In this document: one piece after another, positions 31,180 through 44,109 of the stretch
How the letters are laid out: each line of letters begins with the position of its first letter
Position numbering within the stretch: position 1 is the stretch's first letter
Source of the DNA: Pegea sp. RAD2-039
Taxonomy: Eukaryota; Chordata; Thaliacea; Salpida; Salpidae
NCBI GenBank assembly: GCA_034620365.1
Contig: JAQGEQ010000071.1
Location: 4,464,001-4,528,000, forward strand
DNA length: 64,000 bases
Reading direction: 5' to 3'
Program-made: the position numbers and the translations under genes
The notes under the pieces: model-generated
The model's database searches: none
Seen by the model: the letters and a program-made list of their open reading frames with translations, nothing else
What the model was told of the DNA's origin: nothing

Positions 31180-33540
31180 TTTGATGGATCAAACTAATCA
31201 ATTTTGATCTGAAATTACAAGTGTTAAATTGATGTGAACAGTTCTTATAAAAATTAATATAGAATATGTTTGAGTATGAGATACCATCTTCATTCTAAGA
31301 CTTAGACAAAAATGGTTTATTCCAAGTATTATAATAATAGCCAAACTTATTTTAAGATTAGAAAATTAATATAGGCAACTAGTTACATGATAATGAGACA
31401 TGATGTTAATATAATTAGGATTAGTTAAGCATAGAATAAGCTTAGTACAAAAATAAACCAACAAATGTAAGATAAAAAAGGTTGACATTTTTCAAATAAA
31501 AGAATATTGAACTAACAAAATGAAAAGTTTATAGAAATAAAATTTTACTGCTAAAATTTATTGTGTTTAAAAGAATAAACTTGACTTTTAAACTAAAGAA
31601 GTTAAAAAATATTTCAAGGCAATAAAACAACTTTGTAGAAAAGAAAATAGAGTGAGTAGTTCTGTTGTTGGTTAAGAAATAAAAATGTATAAAAATTGAA
31701 TTTCTACTAAAAGAGTTATGTGAAATCTAAAATTGCAACAATAAACAAAAAATCAGTATTTAGTTATTCAATAACATTAAAGTTCTACTAATATTTAAGA
31801 AAAATATAATTAATCATTGCTATATTTATAATTTTTACCAAAATTATTTACATATAAAGTATAAAAAAGTATTATAAGCATTAATCTTCTATTTGATAAT
31901 TAGTATATATATAATATTTAAATTACTCTAAGCTCTTTAAGCTCTAATATACTTAAATTATTATACAACTAACAAACAAAATAGTCTAAGAAACGCTTTT
32001 AAGGTGAGACTATACCATAAAAACCTTAAAAAAACATTAGTCATAATGTTTTAAATAAATAAATAAATGAATAAAATTTTATAAACAATAGTAAACAGTA
32101 TTCTTGTTAGCATAATAAACATATAAACAGATTAAAATAAAGTTCAAATATGCCTTTATAGCAGTTAAGTTTGTGTATGAAAAGTTGAAATTTTTAACAT
32201 CTAACTTTTAAACTAAAAAAAAGGAAAGAACCTTACATAATTTTTACAGAGATTTCACATAAGATTTGATAAAAATAAATAATATAAGAGGGTGATAGAA
32301 AATTTTATAACTATTTATACATTTAGAAAAAATATTCTTTTATAAATAGTTTATTTTGTTAAGGGAAAATATTTAAACCATTATTAATATAAAATTATTA
32401 ACTAATACTTCAGCATTTAACAGAAATAAGATGTTAAACCATAATTAACTACTTATAGCATGCAAAATATAATTATAATCTATTAATTGATTGGGAAATT
32501 TCAATTAATAAAAATAACTGATGAAAATAATTACTTAATTTCTATGATTGGTCATAAAAAGTAAAAAAAAATATCATTTAAATCCTAGAAAAACAATATT
32601 TAAATATGAAATAATTTAAATGCACATTAAACTATTTTCAAATATAAATTGCAAGCTACAAAAGTCAGAAATATGCGTGCAAAAATAATTGCAGAAAGTT
32701 AATGCTTAAAATATAAACAAAATAAAAAATATCACAAAAAACACTACAGACTGCTGGTAATAATAAAACTTCATATTACAAAAACATCATTAAGTTTTAA
32801 TTAGATACAAAATAATTAATTCTAAGCATAAATTTTACAAAGAAACTCTTCTAAGCAATTTGATCTGATTAAAATAATATTACAAATAATTTGAAGCATA
32901 AAATTACAGATTAACAAAAAATAAAAAAATATTCTGACATGCACCACATCCAACCTACTTTCATCTACAATATATGAGAGATAGATTCAAATATTCTAAC
33001 TTGTATAAGTGGTCTTCACAATCTAATATAAGATTAAATCAGTCGATCAAGTTAGCTTTAAATTAGTCAAAGGGCTTGACGGCTAGTGAAGCTTATAGTA
33101 GCAGCCACAACAGTAGAATAAAGTAAGTATACAATTTTGATTTGTTGTTGGGTAAAAGAAAAAGTTTTGAATTACTACCTAGCGGTAAAAAACTCGTTTG
33201 TAAAAAGTTGTCGTCGTAAAGAAAAACGTTTCTCTCCTAAAATATTTAAAAGGTTTTTATATTAAAAAATTGAATTATGTTAGATCAATCTAAATAAATA
33301 TTGATAGTTAATCGTTTTAACTATGCTTCAATTAAAAAGCATACTTGTCATTAAATTATTAATCTTTATTTAGATAAATTTGTTTCTTTTATTAAAAAAA
33401 TTCAGTAAAATTTAAGTTTAAAAACCAAGGGTTTACAGAAAAATAAAAAGTTTGAAGCGCAGAAAAAAATCCAATCAAGTAAGTCTATTTTTAAAAGTAT
33501 ACAAATCTCAAAAATTTTACTAATACCAGTATTTAAAATT

Positions 33541-33564
33541 AACAACAACAACAACAACAACAAC
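33541..33564. repeat. (AAC)n microsatellite
   Basis: Eight uninterrupted AAC units. Confidence 0.95.
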
Positions 33565-35784
33565 TAAATCGTATAAACAAAGAACAAAATATAAAAATCC
33601 CTACGCTAAAATTAGGCCAATATATGTTAAAAATGTTAAAGTCGACATAAAATGGAAGTTAAAACTAAAGTTTCAAAAACGGTAAAATAAAAAAAACAAT
33701 ATGCTCCTATGCTATCGTAATAATTTTCTATAGTAAGCTGGTTTAAGTTTAGTTTGGATGATTATAACAACTAGGAGTAAGTATTTAAAATGTTTTAATC
33801 ATGATTAAACTAAACAGCAGCATGACTTGACTTTCTACATATGTTGATATAGCCAACAAAATTGGAAAGCAAGAAATGAAACAATAAACAGTACCAATAA
33901 AAATAGATCTAGAAAATAAGGAAAAACGGGCATAATAACTTTGTGAGAAAAACTGTTTTGTCGATCTAAAAATTGATTTTGTGGACTGTTTTAACAACTA
34001 CTGTATGATGCTTGCTTTTGTATAACTAAAGACACAACAGCTTGAAATTAAACTGAAAATTAATTTTGAGTTTATAATTTTTTTTGAATAGTGAAGCTTG
34101 AGTAAGAATAATTTATTTCGTGACTCCCTCATGAATAACTAGATATTTATTACTTAACTGAAAGCTGATGATTTAAGCACACCGTATAAAGATTGACTGA
34201 AGCAGTAAAAGGCTCTGACCCTTGAAATTTATCAACAGGAACTCTTAAGCCATGGTGTAGCCTCGGTGATCAGATTTCGCTTGAAGACATAACACAAATT
34301 CAAAAGTTTTTTTTTAATTTTATAAGGAATTTAGTTGTTTTGATTATAATAAATTTCGAATAAACAAAAACTAAAACTGTATGAAGCTTTGCAAATAGTA
34401 GTTTTTGCAAGCATCAGTAGTGTTATAAGTATTTAAGACTTTTTATTAGTTATATTGATATTCAATCCAAAAAAGTATATAATGATAACTTATTCAATAG
34501 AAGATAGACATTTCTATAACATTTTCTCAGTACCAAAAGTGTATCTACATGAAAAAATAAATTATTAAAACTCTATACATTATTTCAAACATATCTATGT
34601 AGAAAACCAATAGTACTTCTAAATGATTGTTTAAATTCTTATGTCTTTATACTAACGTTATATCAAAGTAAAAAGCTTTATATTTAATCACTAGTTAAAA
34701 CAGTAATCCAAACTTAACCCCAAATATGTGACGAAAAGAAAGGTGAGCTATGGAGTACTTAAAGTTTCCTAATGAGTAAAATCATCCATGGGTTTATCAT
34801 TGACTTTATAAAGCAAATTGAATATTTAAACTACAATTCACGACCTAAATAGAACTTGGAGCATGTTTAGGGACTTGAAAAAAGACCGAGGGATGAATTC
34901 CCGTTGAAGTAGGGACCACCAGGTATAAAAAAGAGATTTCTAGTATTAGTGAAGCAAACAGAGAAAAGACTTCTGTAAAGAAAAGTCTTTCTCATGTTTA
35001 AGATGAAAATTACAAAAAAATATTTCTACCTTGTTGATTAAACAGAAAATGTTTTTAAGATGACTATCTTCACTTCCTAAGATTAACCTTTTTGTTTCAA
35101 GGTTCCCTATGATTACAATCAGGATATGTTGACCCATAAACGGTTTAAATTCTCTAATTCATAGATCACATCAAAAATGAATAATTTAGTTCAATTCAGT
35201 ATTGAAGTTAGCAAAAGACCCGTTTTTGTTTGAGATTAGTATCCTAAAAAAAGTTATAGATTATATATCAGTTTACTTATTATTTAACTAATCATTTTTT
35301 CATAAATATAGCTAGTGAAGAGCATGTATTTAGTTGTATATTATAATATATACAATATACAACCTAAATACAACATAATTATAATTATATATATAATTTA
35401 AGTTGTAGATTATCTTATATTTCGATTCATATATTGAATGGTATTTTCTAAAATATGTGATAGATTAGAATAAGTGTAAATCAAGTGAAAACATATCATA
35501 AGAAGCTACTTTAAACGGGCATAGCCCGTCGCTTCTTTGCCAATAACTCATATAACAGAGAGATATTAAAGTATTGACTGAAAAGTGGATATTTTAAATC
35601 GTTTTATAATCTGAGAAAAAGACAAAACTTATGTTTAGACTTTTTATCAATCTCATACAACTTAAAAAAATATATTGAAAGAACTTTGTGTATTTCGGGT
35701 TTAGGTTTTGATGTTGGGTTAAGAACTGGTACTTCTTATCTTTACACGTCAAAAGTTTGATAACTAATAAATCGTACTTTATTT

Positions 35785-35792
35785 CGTGGGAA
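35785..35792 (+). promoter_or_regulatory. CSL-type site CGTGGGAA upstream of RBPJ
   Basis: Exact CGTGGGAA match about 4.6 kb upstream of the RBPJ start codon. Confidence 0.3.
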
Positions 35793-36455
35793 TTTTAATC
35801 ATTCATTTCCCGATTGTTTAAAGAAAGTTTAACAATTTTACGCGATACCAGCTAATTAGAAAAACAACCGTTAAGTCTTGCTTAATTGTAGCTACAAATA
35901 AAGGGTATTTTTCCAATGAACGTAAGTCATTGAAAAAAAATTATAGCTGCAAAAATATCTGAGAAAAAAAAGTTCAAACATTCAAACATTGAAACTTTAA
36001 TGAATTTCACCTAATTTAAAATTAGATCAACAAAGTCACGAACAAAATCTTTACTATATCAATTGTTAAGATAAGTTCTTCATGAAAATTTCGTTTATTT
36101 TTCGAAAATAATGATTGATGATGGACTTGATCAAACACTTTCAAGCTAATCATTTTCAAACTTGTCATTTTACTAAAACTTCAGTGATATCTAATTCAAC
36201 TAAAATTCTAAATTAATCAAGTAGTTCTATATTACTAAATTCAGAAATATGAACTTAAATACAACAAAAAAATTGTATTTCTTGCTTTTCAATTTCATTA
36301 AGAGTTAACAATTAGAATTAATATCTTAAAATCTAGCAAGAGAAAACTCAGAGCAAAAAAACTTTCAACTTACTAAGCTATCAAGTAATGAAGTAATTTT
36401 ATACACTGCAAAAAACCTAAATCAAAATTATAAGCTTATAAAAAGTATCAATTAC

Positions 36456-36641
36456 TTGCTAAAAGTTACAATGTTCTGTATACAGTTGTGCCTCTACACA
36501 GAGTATAACCGTGGGAAAAACGCCCGAGGTTTTCCCACCAGTTCTACGTCACTCTTGTCGTTATTTTACGTTTTTTCTATGGTTGGATTATTAGCTTACG
36601 CTCCAGGCGTTTCTCGAAATGATGACGAAGAGGAGGAGTAA
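36456..36641 (+). other. Short open frame with an acidic end, unassigned
   Basis: A 61-codon frame contains a hydrophobic stretch (SLLSLFYVFSMVGLLAYAPG) and ends SRNDDEEEE. The local G+C rise and the composition are slightly coding-like, but no family is recognised. The frame runs through the inverted CSL-type pair at 36,511-36,538. It may be chance. Confidence 0.2.
36510..36538. promoter_or_regulatory. Second inverted pair of CSL-type sites
   Basis: GTGGGAAAA at 36,511-36,519 faces TTTTCCCAC at 36,530-36,538. Stem length (9) and spacer (10) equal those of the pair in RBPJ intron 1. The left half extends to the full CGTGGGAA. It lies 5.3 kb upstream of RBPJ and 1.9 kb beyond the 3' end of the 5-alpha-reductase gene. 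Confidence 0.4.
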
Positions 36642-37096
36642 AAGAGAAGATGAAGGAACATACAAATGATGGAGCTTGAAACTCTTTTTTCTGATATTTT
36701 TATTGAAAGTTTGTTTCTTTCAGCTCTTGTATGTGTTGAGGCATGTCATTTTCACACGAACTATTTTACCCAATATTCACTTTTCTCTTTTCATTTTTAT
36801 TTTTTCACTAATGTTATCTGTCTAGCATTTATAACTCGTAACAAATTCATTCTTCTTTTTGAAAAATCTACTTTTTTTGTTTTCATTTTCAATTGAAAGA
36901 ATCTCTCTGATGAGAACCTTCAAGTAAAAACACTTTTTCACCTATCAAGTGGTGATTATAATGACAAGTGAATATTAGTATGACAGGTGCTTAATAATTC
37001 AACTAAAGTTTATTTTAAAAGTTTCAGACAAACAGGTTGGCAAACAGTACCGCTGGTGATAGCATTCTATCACCTACATATATTAGCTTTCAGTGT

Positions 37097-37104
37097 TTCC
37101 CACG
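37097..37104 (-). promoter_or_regulatory. CSL-type site (TTCCCACG)
   Basis: Exact CSL consensus on the minus strand, between RBPJ and the 5-alpha-reductase gene. Confidence 0.25.
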
Positions 37105-38453
37105 ATGAAAACAGAACCTCGTAGCTATGATTCCAGGTCAACAAGTATAAATTTACGTTTGTTGACCAAAATCTGTTTATTACTTAGAACGTTGAGATCT
37201 ATTTTTTAAGTAGCGTTTTATGTCTTCTCATAGAACAATTTGAAAGCAGTTGACAGAAGATATTAAATCGAAAATACTTTTCCTGCAAATTGATTGAGTA
37301 GTTCTAAATGTCAAAGAAGTTTGATTCAAGATGAAATTACTTTTGTATTTAGATGTATTATTTCAAGAATTATTTTATTTCTTAGTATGCCATCAGAACT
37401 ATCCAAAGATAATTCTTGTCTTTAACACAAGATTTTATTTTTAATTATTTTAGAAAGTTTTAATAAGTTTTTAAAAATTTAAATGATGGTGTTGGAAGCC
37501 CTTTAAACCCAAACAGATCTACTTCAAATACTTCGTAACCCTAAATTGCAGCTGCTTTTACCATTAAGTAGTTACTCAACAAAGCTCTTATGACGTTTCA
37601 CCCTCTGAATTATTAAAAATCACAATCCTTAAGATGTGGCCCGTGCTCACAAAGTCTTCTTAATCTATGATTCATATCACTTTATTGACTCAAGCAAATT
37701 TTGTAGTCGAAATTAAACATTAAATCGTTCACTAAACTGAAATAAGTAAAATGATTGTTTATAAGACTCAATAAAATCCTGATTTAATCTTGTTGGCATC
37801 TAAAGCCATTTTTAATTAATAAATAATTTAACTTGATTTTAAAGCAATTGGAACTTTATTTCTCAACCAAAATTTTGATGAAATTTCAACTTAACTTTTA
37901 TCAAAAACTTAGCAAGATTTTGGATAAATTTCTTATTAGTACATAAATGTTTTACTTATTAACTTGTCAGAGTTATATTCAGTTAAAAAATGTTTTAAAC
38001 ATTTGTTTTATTGATTATATAAAATACAAATAAAACTTTTTGTTTCAATATTGAATATGTTAGATATAAAATTTTCCATTTTTATTTACTGAACGCTTCA
38101 AGAAATGCTTCAAATAATTTGTGATTATTTACTTCAAATATTGTCTTTTACATTTGTCAATCTGTTATAATATAAAACTTGTGGAATTAGCGGTAATTTG
38201 TCAATTAATTTTTATGAGATATAAGCAAAAACAAAATTCAAAAAAAAAATTAATTTAGAAGTTTAAAAGCGAATTAAATGTTAATAAACACTAAGCTAAA
38301 AAAGCAGTAACTAACTCAGCATGAAAATAAAGTCTATAAATTTCATTAAAAATCTATCCAAAATGAAATATCTAAAATTAGATAAAACGATGACAAATTC
38401 TGTAAAATTTCAGAAAAATCAAATTTTTAATTACAATTGAATAAATAAAGTTT
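37105..38453. other. Intergenic, no feature seen
   Basis: AT-rich sequence downstream of the 5-alpha-reductase gene. I find no exon or RNA gene. Confidence 0.5.
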
Positions 38454-40294
38454 TTAAAGTATAAAAGGGATCCATGCTCTGCGGGTTTTTGGATAATCAT
38501 CAAACTTTTCCAAATAGAATCTGACAAGAATTTATTTTGTTTAAATACTGATTTTTGGTTTAAATGTTTTTCTATTTTTTAATATTTTTGTTAACTAGTC
38601 AGTACTAGTAAAGCATAAGTTTGCTAAAAGTCAACAAGCAAATGCAAGTTTTTTACTAATAGTTATAAAACACCAACCGATGATGAGAACAAGCTCTGCA
38701 GCCAATTGTAAATGTGGTTGAAATGGCAAAACACATAATAGGAAGCTGAAAATTTGAAGCAATGGCCAACCCCCACCATTCTACTATTTCACCGAAAAAA
38801 TTCGCACCCGAGACAAACTCAAATACGCCACCACGCGGAATTTTGTATCCAGTTTCACCAGGTTTGCGAAGGTTTAATAAAATGTGGTCGCTATGGTTAT
38901 TAATAATAAAGCCAATTAACCAAATTGCTACTCCTGGTTAAAATGATGTAAAAGTGAGTAGTGTTAATAGAAAAATAATTCAAGCTTATTAAATATTTAT
39001 TTACTTTTTGTTTACTATTTCTAAAATATTTATTTTGATAAACTACAGTCTATTTTGAGGTTTATTTTTTAATTTTTTAAGAGTTTATTTATCACTAAAT
39101 TATTTATATTTGAAACAATTTATAAACTATGTTGATATATAAATACTAATTTAATATAAATAAGTGAAAAAAACTGTGTAAAAAGTTACTACACCTGTAA
39201 TAAATTGAAAAGAATACTTCCAACTTTCTTCTAATTCAACTTGAATAGTTAAATATTTAGAAATATTATAACCATTTACAAATGTGAATAAAAATGCAAA
39301 TACAGCCAGACCAATAGAAACGGGGGTGCTTTTGTTGCTCATACGAAATGTATAAATAAATGATCTGAAAAAACAATCACTAAACTTAAATAATTATCTT
39401 AGAAACAAAAAAGAAATTAGTTGGCTGTCAGGAATTTATTAGATTTGGTATATTGAGTTATCTACCATTTTGTACAAATTTCAAATCTTTTATATTTGTG
39501 GCATACTAAAGGCCCTACAACAAAAACTATTTACAAACAAACCACCAAATTGTCATCACGTGGCTTGTAAGAAAGCGAGAAATAATATATTTGTTTTTGA
39601 TAAGATTTAGGGTATCAAGAAGATAAATGTAATCAAAACTTATGATGCTTTCTCCTTACTTTATTATAGTTGAGATATTTAATATGTTTAAAGATATAAC
39701 TTCATTTTCAGTATAACATCTTATAACTGTCTCTCAGCTAGATTTTGCAAATTCATAGACATTGAATTTGTTTTATGACAATAAACAGGTTTGGGTTCAA
39801 ATGATCAAGATTGAAATATATCAAGATTGGCTAGCTTGAGGAAAGTGAAGTAATAAACTATCAAATATTGTATACCTGTTAAAGTAATGTAAAACAAACA
39901 GGGAAAGAATAACTTTATTTGGGAATGTAGAACTGCTGATATTGCCTTTTATTCCTACCAGCAATGCTACAATGAAAGATGGACATTCTTGTGTCATCCA
40001 AGCTAGTCTTGCATTCAATGCTAAAAATATAATTTAAATGTTACAATATACCAACAACATCAAAATTTATACTGTGAAAATAGTAAACATTTTTTCCTTA
40101 AATTATAAACACAATAGCTAGGTACATATTTTTGTTCTGTCAGCATGCTTTCCCATCTTAATTGCTGGATTTCCTCTCTTGTAACTAATAAATACCAGAA
40201 AACCAGCAGCAGCTATAATCCTAGATAAACGCGAGATATAGAGGAGCTCATCTGTTCTTTCTTTTTCGGTCTTTGGCAAATTGAAGTCGAACAT
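38454..40294 (-). CDS. SRD5A: 3-oxo-5-alpha-steroid 4-dehydrogenase (SRD5A1/2 type), 5 exons, complete
   Basis: This membrane enzyme of the endoplasmic reticulum reduces the 4,5 double bond of 3-oxo-steroids with NADPH. Exons: 40126-40294, 39876-40020, 39195-39364, 38678-38933 and 38454-38520; phases agree and give 268 residues, near the family's usual 255-260. The conserved QE-PS motif with the catalytic glutamate is present (LAWMTQECPSF), as is the HYF-R motif with the catalytic tyrosine (LHYFNRSFIYTFR). The cofactor side shows NNHSDHILLNLRKPGETGYK, IPRGGVFEFVSGANFFGEIV and the end HHRFYLEKFDDYPKTRRAW. Hydrophobic segments fit seven membrane helices. It belongs with SRD5A1/2, not SRD5A3 or TECR. 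The substrate could be a sterol other than testosterone. Confidence 0.94.
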
Positions 40295-40820
40295 GTTGCA
40301 ACTTTCTATAAGATATTTAGATATTCAGTTAATCTGCTTATCTCTCAATAAGATTTATTACTTTCGACAAAAATACTTTTTAACTTGAAATTATTTAAAT
40401 TTAAAAACGATTATAAAAATCAAATCATTCAAAACCTGCAAAATATTCTTTAAAACGAAAATAGTTAATATTAAACAACTTTTTTAACTTGTTAATAATT
40501 AATCTTTTAACAAACTATGACTTGTTAAATATTCAAAAAAACTCAGGCCAATGTAAAATACAGTGAATATTCTTTTATTTATATTTATTTATGTTTTGGA
40601 AACTACCTTCAAGCAGTACAGTTGTTTCGACAATACACACAAGTTTTATGCATAGTAGTCATGAATTGCACAACAGTGAAAATACTCTATTTACCAGCAA
40701 CAACTATCTAAGACTTCGCAAAATTAAATCTGATTAAGTGAGACTAATATATTTACAAAATATATTAGTTTTTGATACAAGCAATCGATGAAAAATTATT
40801 GAATTGAAAATAAAATGAAG

Positions 40821-41222
40821 TTAAACTCTGGTAGAAGCTGTAGGTAAAGTAACAGATGTTTTATTAGGAGATGAGCTTAGTGAGTTTGTAAGTTTTTCCA
40901 AAAAGTCTCTTCTGAATTTCTTTTCAGAAAATGAAATCAGTGGGTTGATGATACTGTTGATAAAATTTACAAATTTCATTTAAAGTGTCTTAAACTTGAA
41001 AGATCATAAAGTTAACCTTCGCGCAAAAAAGATACAAGATCCAGTGAGAAAAGGTGCTGAAATTGTACTTGCATTAAAGTATTGAAAATTGGCCAAGTAA
41101 GCCAAGATTATCTGAGGGACTGAAAACATAATATTCGTTAAGAGTTTGATATTTTCTGGTTAAGATAAATTTAAAATTATCATTCTACTACCTGTGGTAA
41201 CAGTGAAACCAACAGTCATCAT
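40821..41222 (-). pseudogene. Truncated third copy of the tandem 7TM receptor (3' end only)
   Basis: This matches the last exon (40,821-40,953, ending in a valid stop, with SIINPLISFSEKKFRRDF kept) and part of the preceding exon of the receptors at 44.1 and 51.1 kb. Similarity ends abruptly at 41,222. The partial exon has a TAA after the equivalent of transmembrane 6 (GSRMIILNLS, stop). No upstream exons exist nearby, so it is a dead fragment from the same duplication history. Confidence 0.8.
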
Positions 41223-41732
41223 GTTTTGATTTCAACCAGCCCAGCCGCTGTTAGTTCAACCTGTTTTTTGGCTAAAACAAGGCCAGTAATTTTTAAGTAT
41301 AAAGTCCTTTTATTTCATCAAATCGATCTCAATCAAAGCTGTCAACAACCATGACACATTGAGAGATTTAACAGAAATGATTGGAAAGATTTGTTTGAAA
41401 ATAAACTTGAAGAATAACGTAGTTTTCTAGAAGCATTTATTTCAAATAAGGTTGTTCTAGCAAGGTATTCACAAATATTTCACAACTTTGAAACATCTTA
41501 CAAACTTTTATAAATACTTATCTCTCATATCTAAAAATTGAAAAGCAGGGGAACTTCCCATCGACTTTGGATTTATTAGAATCTGAAACTTCATCTGAGC
41601 TCTCAAATATTCTGAATCGTTCTACCTGATGACTGCCTTTTGAGTGGCTCGAAGTTGTCCAACCAAAAGCTTGCAAAGCAATAACAGTTATAAAGACAGA
41701 TCTCAACAAACTAATTGAAGTTCGGTGCCCCG
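41223..41732. other. Between receptor fragment and rRNA fragment
   Basis: No assigned feature. A minus-strand frame at 41,518-41,709 is somewhat coding-like (WTTSSHSKGSHQVERFRIFE) but lacks an ATG and a recognisable family. Confidence 0.3.
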
Positions 41733-42042
41733 TAGTTCCTCTTTTACTGATTTAACAGATTGAGATTTTCTCTTGATTCTGTGAGTGGTGGTGCATGGCT
41801 GTTTGTAGTTGGTGAAGCGATATGTCTGGTTAATTCCGATAACGAATAAGACTCTTATTTAATAGCCGATTCCCCTCCAACGGCGGCGGAGTTGGGCTTC
41901 TTAGAGGGACCAGTTGAGATGGGCAACAACGAGTCTGTGATGCTAATCCATTGAACCTTGGCTGTGCTAAAGATTGAGACTTGCAATTATTACCCTTGAA
42001 CGAGGAATTCCTAGCAAACGCGAGTCATTAGCTCCCGTTGAT
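41733..42042 (+). pseudogene. Diverged fragment of 18S rRNA
   Basis: The plus strand follows the 3' third of small-subunit rRNA in order: GTGGTGGTGCATGGC, TCTGGTTAATTCCGATAACG, CTTCTTAGAGGGAC, GTCTGTGATGC, TTGCAATTATT, GAACGAGGAATTCC, then a remnant of CGGGTCATAAGC and GTTGATT. Hundreds of bases of the true rRNA are missing between these blocks, and substitutions are frequent, so it is not a working gene. It may have come from rDNA or from a reverse-transcribed rRNA. Confidence 0.85.
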
Positions 42043-44109
42043 TTGAATTCTATCAACGTCATGATAAAACTCCGCGTCTAACTTCCTACTTATTGGTCTT
42101 TGGAAGATTTCAAACATATACTTCTCAGCCGCGTGAACATCGGCAAACTTATTTTATTTTTCACAGAGAGGTTTTCATCGCCAAAAAAGTCGTTTCGTTG
42201 AGGGATAATAATCTTACAACCAGTGTAATGAAACATATTCATGTGTGTACACTAGGCAAGCAAGATAAAACCTCTCTCGTAATCGCTAGTAGTGACAAAG
42301 TTTAGGTCTCCTTATGACATGGCATAACACGGCATGACACGAGCTAGTCCAAGCTTCTTTTCGCTTTCCGCTAGCAAACCATGCTTTTCAGTTTTTATTG
42401 TTTAGCTTTTCAACTACAACATAATTAGAACCTCTTAATGCCTTTTCCTTAAGCTGATCAATGCCCAAATACTCAGTTCTGGTCTACTGCAGTTTTCCTT
42501 CTACTTCTTTTATGCGGCTGCTTCATAGATAACCCAATTTGAACATCACACGAATGGATATAATGCCCTTTCTGTCTAAAATATTTAGCATGATAATTTC
42601 GTTTTTGCTGCATCTTCAGTGTGTACCAGTAAATCCTCTTTTGGACCTGACAACTCAAACACAACCTTATCATAAGTTTTAATGGAAGCTTCTTCTAACC
42701 AACATCTTTACACCGAGGACTTTCATGACAAATAGATTTGTATTTCTCTACTGTTTCTTCAACAGATGGAGGTTGACTTTTAATTCAAATAATTTATATG
42801 ATTCTTATATATAAATACTAAACAAGTTTTAACCCTTACATCACCTAAATTCTCCCTTATTTCAGATTTCGGATTCAACTCTTCTCTATTGAGTCTTCAC
42901 ACTAAAGAAGATACTTTAAAGTTTGAATCAAGTGAACAAGTCATTTGCCAAGTTAGATTTCCTCAGATATGGTATCTTTTTTTTTCATAGAAACACCGTC
43001 TATCACTTCAACGGTCAATCATTGAAATAGGGACGATCTACTTTCTATACCACCATTCAAAATTATTAATGGTTTTCTCTATTCTACTTTCAATGTTTTT
43101 TTTTTCAAATATCAAAATGTTTTTATAGAACCTGCAGAGGTTCATTCTTTAAAATTCAATTTATCAACTTCATAAGCTTTAATAACACCCTAACTAATAG
43201 TATTTTCTAAAAGGGTGACCACCTTCGACCAACTACAACTTTCTTAGATTATCAGAATTTTTGTCTTCATATACAATTGTTTTAAGCAACAAAAGCTTTT
43301 TTATTTACTAGTTTACAAGTCGATAGAAAAAATAGAAAATTTTTTCCGAAAATGATGCAATTTTCTACCAAACTGTTTTTTATAAAATAAGGAAACCAGG
43401 ATATGAATCTATAAACATTAAAACTTTAAATTATCAATAAAATGAAAACATTTGATCAACTCTGGATAAACTTTGAAAAGCTTGTTTATCAAATAATCCA
43501 CTTAACAATTAAAAATGATGAGTTTATAGAGCTTCAAAATGTTTATCAGCAAAACTAAAAGAATTTGATAAAATAATTGACAATAAAAGATTAGTTTTGA
43601 TTAAAAAGATTTTGTTTATATGTTCACCCTTATAAGAAAACTTTACATCTAATTCTTTGCGATTCAGTAAATGTTAGTTTATTTTTTTCAATATAAATCT
43701 TATTAAAGCTAACCAAGTTAAGAAAGATTAAAAATAAAAAAATAATTTTTATAAAGACAAATAAACTTTGAGATAGCCTACAGCCGAGACCAACACAGTA
43801 TACTTGCTATATGTTTTCTATATACTTAACATATATTTACTTTTGATGAACAGATTTTTAGATAATTTTGAGGAAACCTTAATTTAGAAGGCTGCTTTTT
43901 GACAAAACACTCAAGTCGTATGTTTAGTTGGCTAGGGTACTAGTAGCTCATCTGTTTAACATGATTCAAAGATATCACATTTAAAATATATTTTACAAGA
44001 ATACACAAATCCACTCTTTGAGTTCAAGAAGTATATTTACTGTTATCGACAATTATTATACATTTTTATATAAACAGTCAAATGAACAAGATTTAAGAAC
44101 GAAATGAAA
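42043..44109. other. Intergenic, partly less AT-rich
   Basis: Positions 42,043-42,440 continue the raised G+C of the rRNA fragment but match neither the 18S end nor 28S by eye. The rest is AT-rich with no exon found. Confidence 0.4.

Larger units (their letters stand above)
31180..36455. other. RBPJ 5' flank, no gene seen
   Basis: Five kilobases of AT-rich sequence without a supportable exon. It holds an (AAC)n tract at 33,541-33,564, a CSL word at 35,785-35,792, the small perfect hairpin ACGGGC-ATA-GCCCGT at 35,515-35,529, and an AT-rich inverted repeat near 35,334-35,364. Confidence 0.5.

Noticed and set aside
41518..41709. Minus-strand frame that might be a secreted peptide
   Set aside because: It lacks an ATG (the frame opens at a TTG), has no recognisable family and no convincing splice sites.
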